From positions 434,001-498,000 of the forward strand of contig JAOVFP010000007.1 of NCBI GenBank assembly GCA_025738555.1: a DNA stretch of 64,000 nt. Reading direction: 5' to 3'. Under the pieces are notes generated by a model that saw nothing but the letters and a program-made list of their open reading frames with translations, had not been told where the DNA came from and searched no databases. The stretch is from Cyathus striatus. Its lineage: Eukaryota; Basidiomycota; Agaricomycetes; Agaricales; Nidulariaceae. Below, in pieces: positions 36,771-49,193 of this stretch; within the stretch, counting starts at the first letter, position 1, and every line of letters starts with the position of its first letter. A program made the translations under genes and the position numbers.

Positions 36771-39689
36771 TCCATATGCACCCCCCTCCCCCCATTCTTA
36801 CCTCTGTAAGGCCTGCCAGAATCCACAGGATCTTGATGAACCCATCAATCTACACCTTCTGTCATCATCCCCTTCAGCATCCCGCGTCTTCCTCGGTTCT
36901 TTCTCCCTTCCCATCGCACAAGTACCTCATCTCCATATCGCCTCAATCGAATTAACCCCAAGACCAACGTGTTAGTGGATGTGAAAAGATGATGCAAAGC
37001 GCAGATACGATAAGTATCAAGAATGGATCAAGACCACGAGCAGGCATGCCTTCCCAGAATGTTAATAATAACTCCTTATGGCCTGGGTACAGATGGATAC
37101 AATAACTGACGAACTGGGAAATGAGAGGCCCGATGCAGTAGATCTGTACGTTCTCGTATCCTTACCAACACGTACGATACTCCCGCTTTTCCTTGCAGAA
37201 AGATAGCTAGACCTGCACCGCCCATATCCCACCACTAGCAAAGATTCGACTATTCTTGGATCCTAGGCGGATGTTTGCTCCTGAATTTGGAATCACGAGC
37301 GCTGGAAGGGTGTGAACGAAGGCAGTGAACGACAACATGTCTCATCCCATCCAGGCTGACACTTGCCCTTCAATTAGCCCAATGCCTCATCTTCAAATTC
37401 CGGGTGCCATCACGCTTGCGTTCATTCACAACCAGGCTAGTCCCTCTCACTCCATCCACCATCCTCAATGTCGATACGCGTGTCGAGTTCCACCTCCTGT
37501 AGTCTTATTGTTTCTTTGTATAAGGCGTCAAACACTATTTAGAACAGTGAATTCCTTTTTGCTTCCGAACGCGAAACTACGGGATCAGAAGAGCCCCCTT
37601 TTGGAGATGGCAATTAGTTAGGCATTTCGCCCTCGATAGTAATCCTCCTGATTTACCCTCCCTGCCTACAGTTCTACCTATACATCTCAAGATAATACGT
37701 GACATACTTCCTGTTTCTCCATTCGCGTTGTAAATCTCACACTCGGATCTAGTTCTCATTTTTCACCTAGTTTCTAGCCCGGAGCGAGTTTCTTTTTTAA
37801 TGTTAAGCGTTGGATGGGTATAATCATCGACTCGACGAAATCATGTGTATGCCTATAGAGGTTATAAGCGAGAAAACTGTATTGTGAACGAAAACTTTGC
37901 GACCTCTTTGTTGCGGTTCTTTATGTAAATATACCATCACCATGTCCGTGCTCCTGTGGGTATGCTCTCAAATCGCCCACCAATCATGATATCCTTATTG
38001 ACACCACTACATCCCACTCGTGTTGCAGCTATCAGAGTGCTACTTGCCTCCTCCCCGCCCCGGAACCGTCTCGAGATCGAAATTTACATTTCGAACATCA
38101 TACAGCCTGTGTTCGTCTATTTCCCCTCTTCAGTTCTCCCCTACGCTAAAATCCGTAACAGGTGTCTATTAATCATATCTACATGCTGTAAAATCGATTG
38201 GCGCCGCTAAGGATATACGGTTCGTTGACTGGACGTACTTATGACGAACATTGAGATGTTGTTGGGCCTTGGGTCTGCGTTAAGGTTTACCATTAACGAG
38301 GGCATAGCATGATGTGATTTTCCTTTCTTCAACTCGTTACACGTGTTTTCGTGTAGTATAGTACCATTTTTAATTGGACTTCGGAAAGTTGCTTTACCCT
38401 TCTTTGTCCTCAAGTGTCAAGCACCACCTCTTGATTGGTACAAGTGCACCCGATTCGTGTAGCAGCCGTTCCGTTCGAGAATTTCCACTTTCCTCTGTGT
38501 TTTAATTATTACTTCACTTAGCGAACTGTACTCTTCCAACGTTATATCTTTGACGTCCATAAGCACAAGCCGTGTGGTAGGCTTATTCTGGAATCGATAT
38601 GCGCAGATTGGGTGAACACACCGCTGGAAAATGCGTACCTTACGTTACGGGAACCACTAGATAGGGTGACCTTTATAATAATTCACTGCAATTACAGTGG
38701 GAACGTTATGTATACTTGACTGTAGTTACAGTGTATGTACTTACATAACTAACAGTAAACTACACATTATATCAACGCGTGTACCCGATAGATCTGGGCC
38801 TGCCGCACAAATTACCGCAATGAGCACCGGTCAAGCACCGGTCAAGCACCGGTATGTGCGGTCTTGGGGCGCGCCTTCAGCCTCGTGGTAAACCTTCTGA
38901 GAGTTCTAAATAATAACTATTTGATGAACTTCAGACGTAATCAGCTCCTGCTCACATTATGAAACTCGGTGCGCCATTTGCAACTTTGGTATGTTTTCAA
39001 TTTGACGATATGGACCTGGTTTCCAAGGATCTGAAATTCTGTTATTTTAAATTCAGTAACTTAGTTAATTGGTTATTTTATGTAAAATAAGCAGATGATG
39101 TAATAACAACCTGTTTGCTATCGTATTCATATCTACAAAGACATATACAATGTAGAAATGTGGAGGGGCGGGGATGTAGCGGGAATTGGGCGGGGTCGTC
39201 CGGCAGGGCGGAATCCACCGGGGATATCTGAGGCAAGATCGAAGTTCGAAGATATCGGTGATAGATATCTTCACGTGATATATAGAATCCATCGCTCCGG
39301 TCCCTGGATGCCGTATCATATGGAGGTTTGGAAAAGTGAAAACAATTGATTTATGGCCATTTTTTGAATAAAATCTCTAATAAAAGTGGCAGATTGTATG
39401 ATGTTTTAGTTATGGAAGATTAAAAATGCGACTTATAAAGTCCATAGGATTACTTTGAGTTTCTGTCTGACGAAACTCGAAAGTCTTAGGAACTTATTGC
39501 TTTAATGTATACGGAACTTTGTTAAAACAGATGCTCAGTACTCACCTAGGTATTGCTCAAATTATTTTAACATTGACAGCAGTACATCAATTTATTTCCA
39601 TAACTAATTGACTCTACTGTAGAGTAGAATGTATCAATATATGTCATTACTATTGGTTTCATATGTTCTTGACAGTAAAAAGATAAAGT
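36771..39689. other. CpG-replete stretch without a recognised gene
   Basis: Short frames occur on both strands, but none has a recognisable domain or a plausible multi-exon extension. At 38,824-38,852 an 11-bp unit CACCGGTCAAG is repeated 2.6 times. At about 38,683-38,735 two CACTGYAATTACAGTG-like palindromes resemble those at 41,900-41,955. I see no other structure. Confidence 0.45.
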
Positions 39690-39724
39690 AATAAGGCCGG
39701 CAAGCGGCAGGGCCCACTACCTCA

Positions 39725-40251
39725 AGAATTTGATGGATAATGGATAATATCTACTGATGAGCCATTGAATATAAAAAATATATGTAAGAATCTTAACCCA
39801 ATCTGTCGTTGAAGGAGATAGTAGCAGCAGGTACAATAGCAGGTGCAGCTAATGCTATCCTTGCAGTCCAGGTTGAGGGATAGCCGATATGTTCAAAGTT
39901 GGTTCAAAGTACGAATGCAAGGGCAGTATGGCGCTGTGATGGATAAAGGGCTGAAGGAAATCATGTATGATGTGGACCACAGGGGATTATGAGAAGATAT
40001 TGGGTTCGTTCTATCCTTCTCTCTTTATCTCCCCTCATTCGCTGACGAAGATATATGTTACAGTTGCACGTGAGATTCCCGCATACACTCAGTGGGTAAG
40101 CTTCAAGTTATTCCTTGAAGTATGTGTTGGAGTTGGTCTTTAACACATGTAGGTTCTATACAGGTATAACTTTGGGGGAAAAGTTTACATTCTCGAAATG
40201 TAAGTTTGCATAGACACATGGGAAAAAACTTACATTAATGATCTCGACGAG
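39725..40251. other. 3' flank of the MFS fragment, no gene recognised
   Basis: The plus strand has a short Ala/Gly-rich frame (AAGTIAGAANAILAVQ, about 39,825-39,880) that ends at a stop and is not recognisable. The rest is non-coding by inspection. I see no sequence corresponding to the missing C-terminal half of the transporter. Confidence 0.35.
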
Positions 40252-41275
40252 TTACATCTCTACGACGAAAATGTACCAGTAGATTCTCCATGCATAGAAA
40301 AACATAAGGGTAAATTTCTTATTTGTCCATGTGCGAGAAGGGAACACGGGATCTTTGACTATCTGCTCGATTACACGGAATATGCCAAGGAGGACAACTG
40401 AGAGAACAAGTGTGGCAATGACGCGTGCTGATCCCCAATCTGATAAGTATGAATGTTGGTTAGTGCTTCAAGAATAACAGACATAAGGACTACAAACCTG
40501 CGGCGCTGCCTTCAGTGAGGGTGAGGATGAAGAGAACAAGACTGGCTGTAAGTGAAGAAACACCTGCCCAATCTATGCTCCTTTGAGTTTCAAGTTCAGG
40601 CTTCTGATGGGGTAGGAGGATAAACCATGAGATTGCTGCCAGAGGCGTCACTGCAATAGCCAATAGATAAAAGACTAAAACACGGTAAGTAGATTGAATG
40701 ATAAGAGGATGAATTAGAACCTACCCCATCTCCACGAAGCTTGAGTGGTATGAACACCACCAATAACTAAACTGCAGACATTGCCAATTGCACCAAATAT
40801 AGCGTACACATGACTACGCTTGTTGGGATCCATGATGTTCATGTTGATGAGCGCCATAGCTGAAGGGATGTTCACCACTGCACCTAGATTACAACGTTCA
40901 TTTAGAAAAGGTTCCTCAGATGCGATTAGGAATACTTACCTATCCCTTGAATAGCATGGAATATGATGGCCATGATCGAATCAATGCTCACTCCGACTGG
41001 GATGGCAAGTAGTCCAATAACCAAGAAGCTGATTGTGAAGACCAGCTTGGGATGTATTATATCTGCAATACGACCAGCTACCAGCATGAATGCAGCAAAC
41101 ATAAGGGAATGTGTAGATAAAATCCATTGGATGGTGCCTGCAGAAAGCTGAAGGTCTTTACTAATCTATTTATGAACAAGATGAGATATGATAAAAAAAT
41201 CGAATAAATAATATTTACTTTGGGGAGGGACACAATAGCAGAAGCAGGCAAGGAACAATGTCCAAACCAGGGTGT
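40252..41275 (-). pseudogene. MFS drug/H+ antiporter-type transporter, truncated at both ends
   Basis: Five exons on the minus strand (41,275-41,219, 41,165-40,940, 40,883-40,725, 40,674-40,498, 40,439-40,252) splice in frame through GT-AG introns of 50-60 bases and give 268 codons. Recognisable MFS blocks: IVSLPK-ISKDLQLSAGTIQW, LVAGRIADIIHPK (the loop 2-3 Gly-Arg-Asp motif), AIQGIGAVVNIPSAMA and HTTQASWRWVFYLLAI. Homologues of the 14-helix DHA2 type are about 500-550 residues. Here the first helix with its ATG is missing and translation stops at FVVEM, so the C-terminal half is absent. Sequence beyond about 41,340 is interrupted by an inverted-repeat element at 41,390, which may have caused the 5' truncation. 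It would have exported small molecules at a membrane; this copy cannot work. CpG content is normal, unlike its right-hand neighbours. Confidence 0.75.
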
Positions 41276-41389
41276 CTGATGAAAGATTGATTGCTCAAAT
41301 GATTCACAGAAAATCAATACTTACAAGTGCCCTTTGTCACAGAATGTCACAAGTGATCGAATGATCTGTCTACCAACCAATCACAGAGT

Positions 41390-42405
41390 GTAATGGGGCT
41401 TTGGCCAATCATATTTCCAGAATGTGAGATCCCGACCGCGATCCACAAATTGACTTATAGGGAAATCCAGAGGTCCCTATAACCCAACTACCTTAAAAGG
41501 TAGTGGGAAAATCAACATTTTTTCTGTTTAGAGAGGTCTAAACATTGATTAAGAATGCTATTAGTACTAGTATAAACATACATGTACACTGTGTATTTAC
41601 ATAGAGGTGTGCTGAGCTCTCAGCTATAAGATATAGTATCATATGTTATTTCTAATTCTACCATATGTTTTTATTTCAAGTAAGGAAGAAAGTGTACAAA
41701 GGTTTAAAGAAGCACTTAACAAACATAATCAATCCTGACAGAGTAAATGAAAACCATTTCTTTGGGAAATGTCACATGAAGGGCAGGAGAGGGCATGATT
41801 AATAATCTGTTGCTAAGGATGAGCATGCATCAGCTTCTGGGAACACATGTATCACCACGCTTAGAAACAGACTCTCATTATGCTTAATAATAATGGGCTG
41901 CCACTATAACTACAGTGATGTATATATAACCATCCCACTGTAATTACAGTGGAATTATGCATAAAAATCACTGTACTGTCCCTACCTGTATGGATGCAAT
42001 GGGGTTTTGAAGCATGACACAAAAATTTGGTGTGAGCTAAGCAATGAGTGCCAGATTTTGCATGACAATTTACAGAATTAGCAACCTGACAGGGGAATTT
42101 TAGGGTAAAAAGCTTACTTTTTGATCTATTCATCAACCTGTCACACATCCTGCTAAGCAATGGGGCCACCATTATGCATGACCAAATGCTGTTTTAGCAA
42201 CACAATGGGGTCAGTGTTATGCATGACTGTTGCATCCATACAGGTAGGGACAGTATGGCCTGCAGGAACAAATTAACATTTTATTCCCACTACCTTTTAA
42301 GGTAATTGGATTATAGGGTGGTCTTGATTTCCCTATAAGGTGATTTTGGGATCTTGAACAGGATCTGAGTCTGATTGGCTGGAGCCCTGTGATGGTCTGT
42401 GACCA
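41390..42405. mobile_element. Non-autonomous element with about 120-bp inverted ends
   Basis: The left arm (about 41,390-41,512) and right arm (about 42,283-42,405) are imperfect inverted copies, including TTATAGGGAAATC and ACTACCTTAAAAGGTAGT, itself a palindrome. A related arm lies at 11,545-11,575. The outer boundaries and target duplication are not certain. A smaller TA-flanked element is nested inside. Confidence 0.6.
41976..42253. mobile_element. Nested TA-flanked MITE, 278 bp
   Basis: Perfect inverted ends of about 24 bp starting CTGTCCCTACCTGTATGG, with TA on both sides (41,974-41,975 and 42,254-42,255). It sits within the larger inverted-repeat element, so it arrived later. No coding sequence. 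Confidence 0.8.
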
Positions 42406-44130
42406 CTGACAAATTTCACTTGTCTTAGATCCACCTTTTATCATCCCCAGTCATCAATATCCCTCTTGTATTCTGTTGGTATTCATCTTCACTGACACTG
42501 GCTCTTCTCACATCTCTTTCACTTTATAGCTCTGAACTTTTGGCTTTGAAGTTCAGGCCTTCAGCTGTTCCCAGACTTGCACCACTAGCATTCATTACAA
42601 TTATGTCAGACAGTCAACTGCTAGCATCATTCTATTTCTTCTGCTCCATCCACCTCCAGTTTCCATGATCTCTTACTCAAGCCTTGTCAAAAGAATGTTT
42701 TTGTAATGTAGTCCACCTGAAGCATCATTGGATCTGATTGCCAACCACAATTGAGCAAAGCACCTACTGCAAGCATTTCAAATAACCTGACATCAAAGCA
42801 CAAACCTCAAGAAGTAGTGGTACTACACTCTCACTCACCCACTGCTCTTACCCATATGCAGAGCACATGCTGTTTTATGCACTCATATGACCTCAACAGT
42901 ATGGGGGAGAAGAATGTTACAGAGGTTCAGCATGGCAGATGTTGGGGAGGGGTTTGCAGAGTATAAGCTTATCAACTGATATGTTCTTTCTTCATTCAGC
43001 TACCTGGTCATTTGATGTGTTAGGGTGGTTGGGAAGCAGGAGAGTGATTTGGTGGTTGAGCTTGGGAGGATGAACTATGGAATGTGGGAAGCTATGGTCT
43101 GTTGGTTTTTCCATCTCTCTCACTTTACCTTGCTAACAACAACACTGTGACAGAGTTTAGAGATACCTGACTTTGGGTACTCAATGACCCTCAACCTTAC
43201 ACAAAGCTGTGTGCAGGCTCAACTGCCATATCCTGCCACACTACCTCCCACCATCACACTATCTGAAATCCTTGTTGCAGCTCATCAATGCCATCAAACA
43301 TGTAGAGATACCTGAAAGTGTTCAGTATAAGAAGTTAATGATGTTACCAATTCTGCTGAATGTGCTGCTGAAGGCCATGGAGGAATGACCTCTTTTCCAT
43401 GCATCTGTCACTCCCTCCTCAGATCCTTCTACTAAACTGACACTTGCTATTGGTCCGAATGCAGGTATCTCAATAGCGACTTATATACATCAACAATTCA
43501 GAATGTCAACTCACAATCATGTAAAACATCTCTCCCATTTAGGCTGCTGAGTTCCCTCACAACTAACACCCAAAGAGATGCCAAAATGTGGCAAGCAATA
43601 ATGGTATCCAATGTAGGTGAAATAGGTGCGAGTGACTTTGCCCATCCCATTCTTGTCTCAGGAGGTGGAGTAGCAATTGTAGCTCTTGAATGCACAAAGT
43701 AGGTATGGGATGTGACAGATGACTACTGCTATGGGTGGCCCAGTGAGGATGAGATGGGTGAGGGTAATCATGAGATGCTGGTTAAGAACAGGAAGATACT
43801 GGGGGAGAGGAGGAAGATGGGTGTTGGCTGGAGTGCAGATCATCAGGTTGTGGAGGGTGCTGAGATGGCTGTGTTTGTTGACTGTTGGAGGGGGTGGATT
43901 GAGAGTCCTGAAATGATGATCATGACTTGTGTGTAGGGGGAAGTGGATCTGACTTTATGTATGTTTTTTGGTAAGAAGTGCAATGTGGGTTTTTGACTTG
44001 CAGATTTACTAGTAGTAGTGACTCCAGAACTGTTGTGCCTTCTGTGGGACATGTAACATGATGAAATATAACTGCATACACAATCTTTACCTGTTCTTTC
44101 TTTACTAATTGTAAACACCTGTTAAATGAG
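42406..44130. other. CpG-depleted stretch without a recognised gene
   Basis: Several short frames on both strands (for example 42,751-42,966, 43,498-43,695 and 43,712-43,936) have no recognisable domain. The base composition is TG/CA-rich, as in other decayed parts, so a former gene could be present but unreadable. Confidence 0.4.
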
Positions 44131-44361
44131 AAGGTAGTGGGCCCTGCTGCTTGCCGGCCCTATTCTTTATTTTAATAAATGTGTTTAATCAGTGTGTGAG
44201 ATTGAATGCAACTGGCAACATGAACAATATATACTCACTTACCTCAACTGACTTCAATTGAACTTTTGTGCAGCTCAAGTGTGGTTCATGTTACCTCTTT
44301 ACACTATGCACAGAGTTTACTTATACAAAAGTGAGCATTAAAGATTACCATGGGCATGCAC

Positions 44362-45053
44362 TAGGGCTGGTCATGGATAGATCTGGATGAATCCGGATAA
44401 TATCTGTCGGATAAAATAAAATTCGGATAGAGATCAGATGGTATCTGCAGATCTCGGCTCTCATCTGTGCTAGCTTACCTTAGCATAGAGATACAACTTA
44501 ATTCTAATTTATCTATTGTAGTTCTTTACCAATTTCCATGATTTTTAGGTCGTTGAAGTCGTAAAATAGCAGGGCTCATATTTACATACCATAAGCACAA
44601 AAATTCAATACAAAAATTCAAAAGAGCTAAAGTTGCAGTATAAGCCTTGAATTGTACTTCGCCTATTTGCAATTGAATTGAATTACATAAAATGTATGCG
44701 ACATTTATTAAAGTGATAGCCCTGATTACAATGTGTGACTGGTCCCTTTCATGTCACGAATTCTATGAAATTCTGAAAATGACACTTATTTAAACATAGA
44801 AATACAATGACTGGTTTATTTCTTAGAAAAAGTATGTAAAATAGAAGAATACATTTATTATTTTATATATATGATTTTAAAGTGGGGTATAAGCAGATAA
44901 TAGTCAGTATGCAAGGAAATTAAGGTATGCATTGAGCAGATATCTGCGGATTATCTGAATATCTGTGGGAAGATATCTGTATCCGATCTGACGGTACCGA
45001 AAACAGATAATATCTGCAGATATTCGGATACTGGCTATCTGTGACCACCCCTA
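44362..45053. mobile_element. hAT-like non-autonomous element, 692 bp
   Basis: Inverted ends TAGGG(C/G)TGGTCA, and an exact 8-bp target duplication GCATGCAC (44,354-44,361 and 45,054-45,061). Both subterminal regions are packed with GATATCTG / CGGATAATATCTG-like motifs, resembling clustered transposase-binding sites of hAT elements. The interior is AT-rich and non-coding. Confidence 0.85.
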
Positions 45054-45094
45054 GCATGCACTTTGTACAAAGTTAGTTTGTAGGATTGCTCATA

Positions 45095-45720
45095 CTTACA
45101 TTTGGTCTCTGACCAGTGTCAATGATTCATCAAAGGCTCGATTTCATCATCTTGGTGTTGCAAGTATCAATTAACCTGCCCACATTCCATTTCTGTAGTT
45201 ATCAATAGCTATCAGTAGTCCAGTATGTTGGGTCAGAGTGCATGTGGAAGACATGTATACAAATGGTCCCATGGTCCTAAGTTTCAGTTCTGGTGTTTGT
45301 CAAAGTACATAAATATACATATAGATGACATGGATATGATCTTTGTGTTTATCTCCATAGTTGAATTGATTCATAGATGCACCAAAGGAGGTGCATGTGT
45401 GCTTGCAGTGACTTGACAGTGCTTGTTGCCAATAAGATAAGATGAGCATCACATGATGCATGTGAATCAAACATTCTGAACTTTCGACATTGTCTAACCT
45501 CATCACTAAATTCAGGTGAATCTCCTGTGAAAATGTAATGTAATGTGAGTTGATGTGCACAGTATGGGTTGATGTGATCTTATGGTTTGATCATATAGGG
45601 GCAGATGTTAATTTGCAGCCACCCCAAGTAGCTCTTTCTTATGGCCACTCATGCTGCTCATGGGAAATCATGAGTGTGATATATTATCACATTGACTGTA
45701 TGAGATTGTAGTGAGTCCCC
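45095..45720. repeat. Rearranged, CpG-decayed pieces of the long repeat
   Basis: 45,095-45,470 matches about 3,955-4,285 in direct orientation. 45,490-45,720 matches about 3,690-3,885 in inverted orientation. CG in the intact copy is mostly TG or CA here. No coding sequence. Confidence 0.7.
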
Positions 45721-46569
45721 ATTAAATTGTGAGTTCAATAAAATCTGTCAGTGGTATTATGATTTTTATGCACAACAGTATTGCTCTTATTCTCTCTTTC
45801 CAATAAAATGGATACAGGATGTATGCAATAGCAGTGGAAATTTGTAATAAGATATATTTTTGCCTATATACTTGTACATAGTACCTGCATAGTACTATGA
45901 AATACTAAGTCTAGGGAATGAAGTGCACCTTTCTGGCCTCCTCCTTTACTACTAAAGCTCCTCTGCCTATCAACCAGCCTGTGACAGAGTTTTGGAGTGG
46001 AAGGAGTGACAAATGTGTGACATACTATTAAATGGTAAAGGTCAGAAAGATACAATGAACACACTGAAGCTCTTGCAGACTTACTCTTTGTGCCCTTCAC
46101 ACAAAATAACCCAGGAATCTGTGACAACACTGAAACAAGTAGGCACCTAGTAAACAACTTGGATGAAGATTTAAGGGAAAGAAATGGATAATGACATACT
46201 TATGCACAAATAAACATTGAGAAACTTGAGGAAGATTTGGTAAGACTCGAGAGGGTAGACTAGAAATGCAGGATGAAAATCCAAGGTATTGAAGGGTGGT
46301 ACATATATTGCATTTGTTATTGCCAAACAGGGTATTTTTGCTTGCCCAAGGTGGGATTTGGCAAGATGGGTCTTGAAGGCTGAGTGACTGTGACTTCAAA
46401 CTGCTGTTGGTCTTTCCAAGTACATATATTGTCCAATTACCCAGATTGGTCAGTCATGGGACTGCTATACTGATGGTACCAATGCCTTGTGATCACTGAT
46501 GCCTGCTCAATAACCACCGAGAACAATGTCGGAACATGGTCAGGCTTCTTACTTCATGGTTAGACACTT
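45721..46569. other. No recognised gene
   Basis: Two overlapping minus-strand frames (45,864-46,157 and 46,097-46,399) have no recognisable domain. Nothing else seen. Confidence 0.4.
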
Positions 46570-47110
46570 TCTTTGGAAATGCTCAGCTGGATGGCTTGAT
46601 AGGAGGACATTTGGCAGCTGTAGGGTAACAGCACATAGCATGTGTATATAGGTCAGATGTTAAAAGACAGCAAATAAGCATGCAGCAATTGACCTGAGAA
46701 GTAGGAGGTGGACAGCACATAGCATCAATGTTTAACACCACAAACCAGACTTACCCAGTAGAGAAACTGATGGTTGATGTCCTAGAACAGGACATTCAGT
46801 GACTCTTGAGAAAGTGAATGAGAAGTGCACTGCATTGACATCAAGCTCTAATGTTTTGTCCATGTACAGTCAAGATTTGGCAGTAGTTGCCTTCCTCTAA
46901 TTAAGAACACAATGAAAGCTGCTCAAGGGATACTATGATAAAAAACTTGTAAGTTAAGCATGGTATGATGATAGGAATATAATCATGTATCATTTGCATC
47001 TGATCTTGTGGTGAGCTTACAGCTACTTATACATTGTATACAATATCTTGGTGAGATTATGAATGTTGTATACTATGGTATTAACATCACAATCAACACA
47101 TAACCACTCA
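46570..47110 (-). repeat. Inverted, CpG-decayed copy of 3,125-3,690
   Basis: Continuous similarity to the reverse complement of about 3,125-3,690, with the usual CG to TG/CA changes. Together with 45,095-45,720 it shows that this copy of the long repeat was inverted and broken. Confidence 0.7.
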
Positions 47111-47154
47111 TAACACCTGTGAGAAATGTGCAGCTATTTCAGTACTTTACCCTC

Positions 47155-48235
47155 CCCCCCAATTTCTGGACAGACTCCAGATGGACAAGAAAATGTCTGG
47201 AATTTCTGGGTGGACTCCATATCAAAACTGGATTTTCTGGATGGAATCCACATGGAACACAGATTTTCCAGATGGAGTCTGGATGGACATGATAATTTCT
47301 GGACAAAGTCCACATTGAGTCTATGTTAAAGAATATTTTTTCCGGGTGGAATCCAGGTGGAATGAGAAATTTTCCAATTGATGGAAATGAAATATAACTT
47401 TGTTTTCCCATAGTCACATCAAGTGTGACACTATGTGTTGAGTGTGACACTATTTGTTGAGTGTGACACTATGTGAAAGTAGCTGTGATGACTGAAAAAC
47501 TGTGAGACACATAATATTATGATACTGCAACACTATGCAACATTGTGATGCCTGTGTGTCACACTCAACACATGGTGTCACGAAGTGTGACACTAAGCGA
47601 AAAGTGTGACACCATGTGAAATGAGTGTCATTATGTAAAAAGATACTGTGACACTATGTGAAATTGACAAGTGTGATACTAAGTGAACATTGTGATGCCT
47701 GTGTGTCACACTTGACATGTGGTGTCACACTCAACACATGGTATCACAGGTGTCACACTTAACACATGGTGTCACACTCAATGCATGGTGTCACTCACAT
47801 GGTGTCACTCAATGCATCATGTCACACTCAACACACATATCACACTCAATGCATAGTGTCACACTCCACACACCATGTCACACTTGACATAGCCATAATA
47901 GAAGTTGTGGACTGTACAGCATGTGCACACACACTATGGTGTGAATGAATGTTATGTAATCATCACAACAATATTGGTTCAAACTATGCAACTATGCCAT
48001 GCTCTACAAATTTATTTATAATACAAGTAAAGTAAGTAATAAACCACCAGTTAATACAAGCTACCTGGAATCCAGTATAGTAAATTCCTTCAGAATTCTG
48101 GCTGAAAGGTGGAATTTGGCCAATAATCCAGATTCCATGTGGAATCCATCCAGAAAACACCTGGACTGGAAAACTAAAATTTGGCAGGTATCTCTGCCAA
48201 AACAAGTCCATCTGGAGTCCAGACAGAATTTACAG
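47155..48235. mobile_element. Possible inverted-repeat element containing a minisatellite
   Basis: The ends are related inverted sequences: CAGACTCCAGATGGACAAG at about 47,170 and, inverted, CTGGACTCCAGATGGACTTG at about 48,220. Several further TGGATGGAATCCAC-type copies lie inside each end. The core is a TGTGACACTATGTG minisatellite. The ends and target duplication are not sharply defined. Confidence 0.4.
47400..47885. repeat. GTGTGACAC minisatellite, both orientations
   Basis: About 20 imperfect units of 15-22 bp. In the left half they read GTGTGACACTATGTG. From about 47,555 they switch to the opposite orientation (TGTCACACTCAACACATGG). The switch makes the whole block able to fold on itself. 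Confidence 0.75.
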
Positions 48236-49191
48236 TGCCATCATTTTTGGTAAAACTTAAACTACATTTTATAATTGTATCCTTTCACTTCAGAAATACA
48301 TTTAATGGCATTAGATAGACTAGTTCTAATGATGATGTGCTTCCCAAGTTGATTGGACAACTTTTTTTCTTTTTTTCCCCAGGTGGCCAGAAAAATGAAA
48401 CATGATGTATTATGTAATAATTAATTACCATATATGGTATGCATTACATAATCACACCACCTCAATTCTAAGCTCGAGTGATGATGTCCATCCAAATACT
48501 TTGAGGTATACAAATGTGTAAAGTATATTTTTTAATCATGTATGCATCCTGTTGGATGTTAAGTTCAATTCTACAGTGCCATCAGTCACTTCTCAACACC
48601 TGATTTGGCAGGGAGCCATCAATTTTTGTCAAACTCAAACTACATTTTGGCAACTTATTTAATTGTCACAGAATCATGTTTAATGGTGATATATAGGCTA
48701 GTTCTATCTTTACTGTGCTTTTCAAGTCAATCAGATGAATTTTTTTCTTCAGCCTTGGAAAAAGTGAAGCAAGACATATTACATAATATTATTATGTAAT
48801 ATATGCAAACATTCTCATGCTAAAGCTACAGTGTGTTGTTATGTGTTAGAAGGTGACCCCAGTACTGTGCATCATCCAGCATCACAAGAACTATTTCAAT
48901 GAGGACCTATTGGAGAAGGCGGTGCACATTAAATATGTTGGTTACTGCTGGGGTGGAAGGTGGTGGGAACCTTGAAAGGTATTGGGTCTTCACTGTTGTT
49001 TGTGTCTTTGTTTATACAGTAAGGGTCCCTGTAAACTATGTTTTTGGAGTTGAAGGTTACAAGTTAAAGGTTTTGGGTGAGGGAATGATGCTATCAGCTT
49101 AAGATGTCCTAGACTCTGCTTGGTGATGGCTCAATGTACATGCCTGGATTCCTGAATCTAAACCAGCCAAAGATATGTTCATGATATTGGC
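48236..49191. other. AT-rich, no recognised gene
   Basis: Two related blocks (about 48,240-48,420 and 48,600-48,800) both contain AATTTTTGTCAAACTCAAACTACATTT-like text and resemble each other, suggesting an old duplication. Short open frames show no domain. Confidence 0.4.
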
Positions 49192-49193
49192 TA

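Larger units (their letters stand above)
39695..44159. repeat. Inverted pair of a GGCCGGCAAGC motif, 4.5 kb apart
   Basis: GGCCGGCAAGCGGCAGGGCC followed by CACTACCT at 39,695 is repeated inverted at 44,159 with one mismatch (GGCCGGCAAGCAGCAGGGCC). A third, single copy lies at 10,147. These could be the ends of a DNA transposon that now encloses the MFS fragment and other insertions, or independent ends of one family. No target duplication could be defined. Confidence 0.4.

Noticed and set aside
42751..43936. Decayed 5' half of the MFS transporter
   Set aside because: No recognisable transporter motif on either strand in this stretch.
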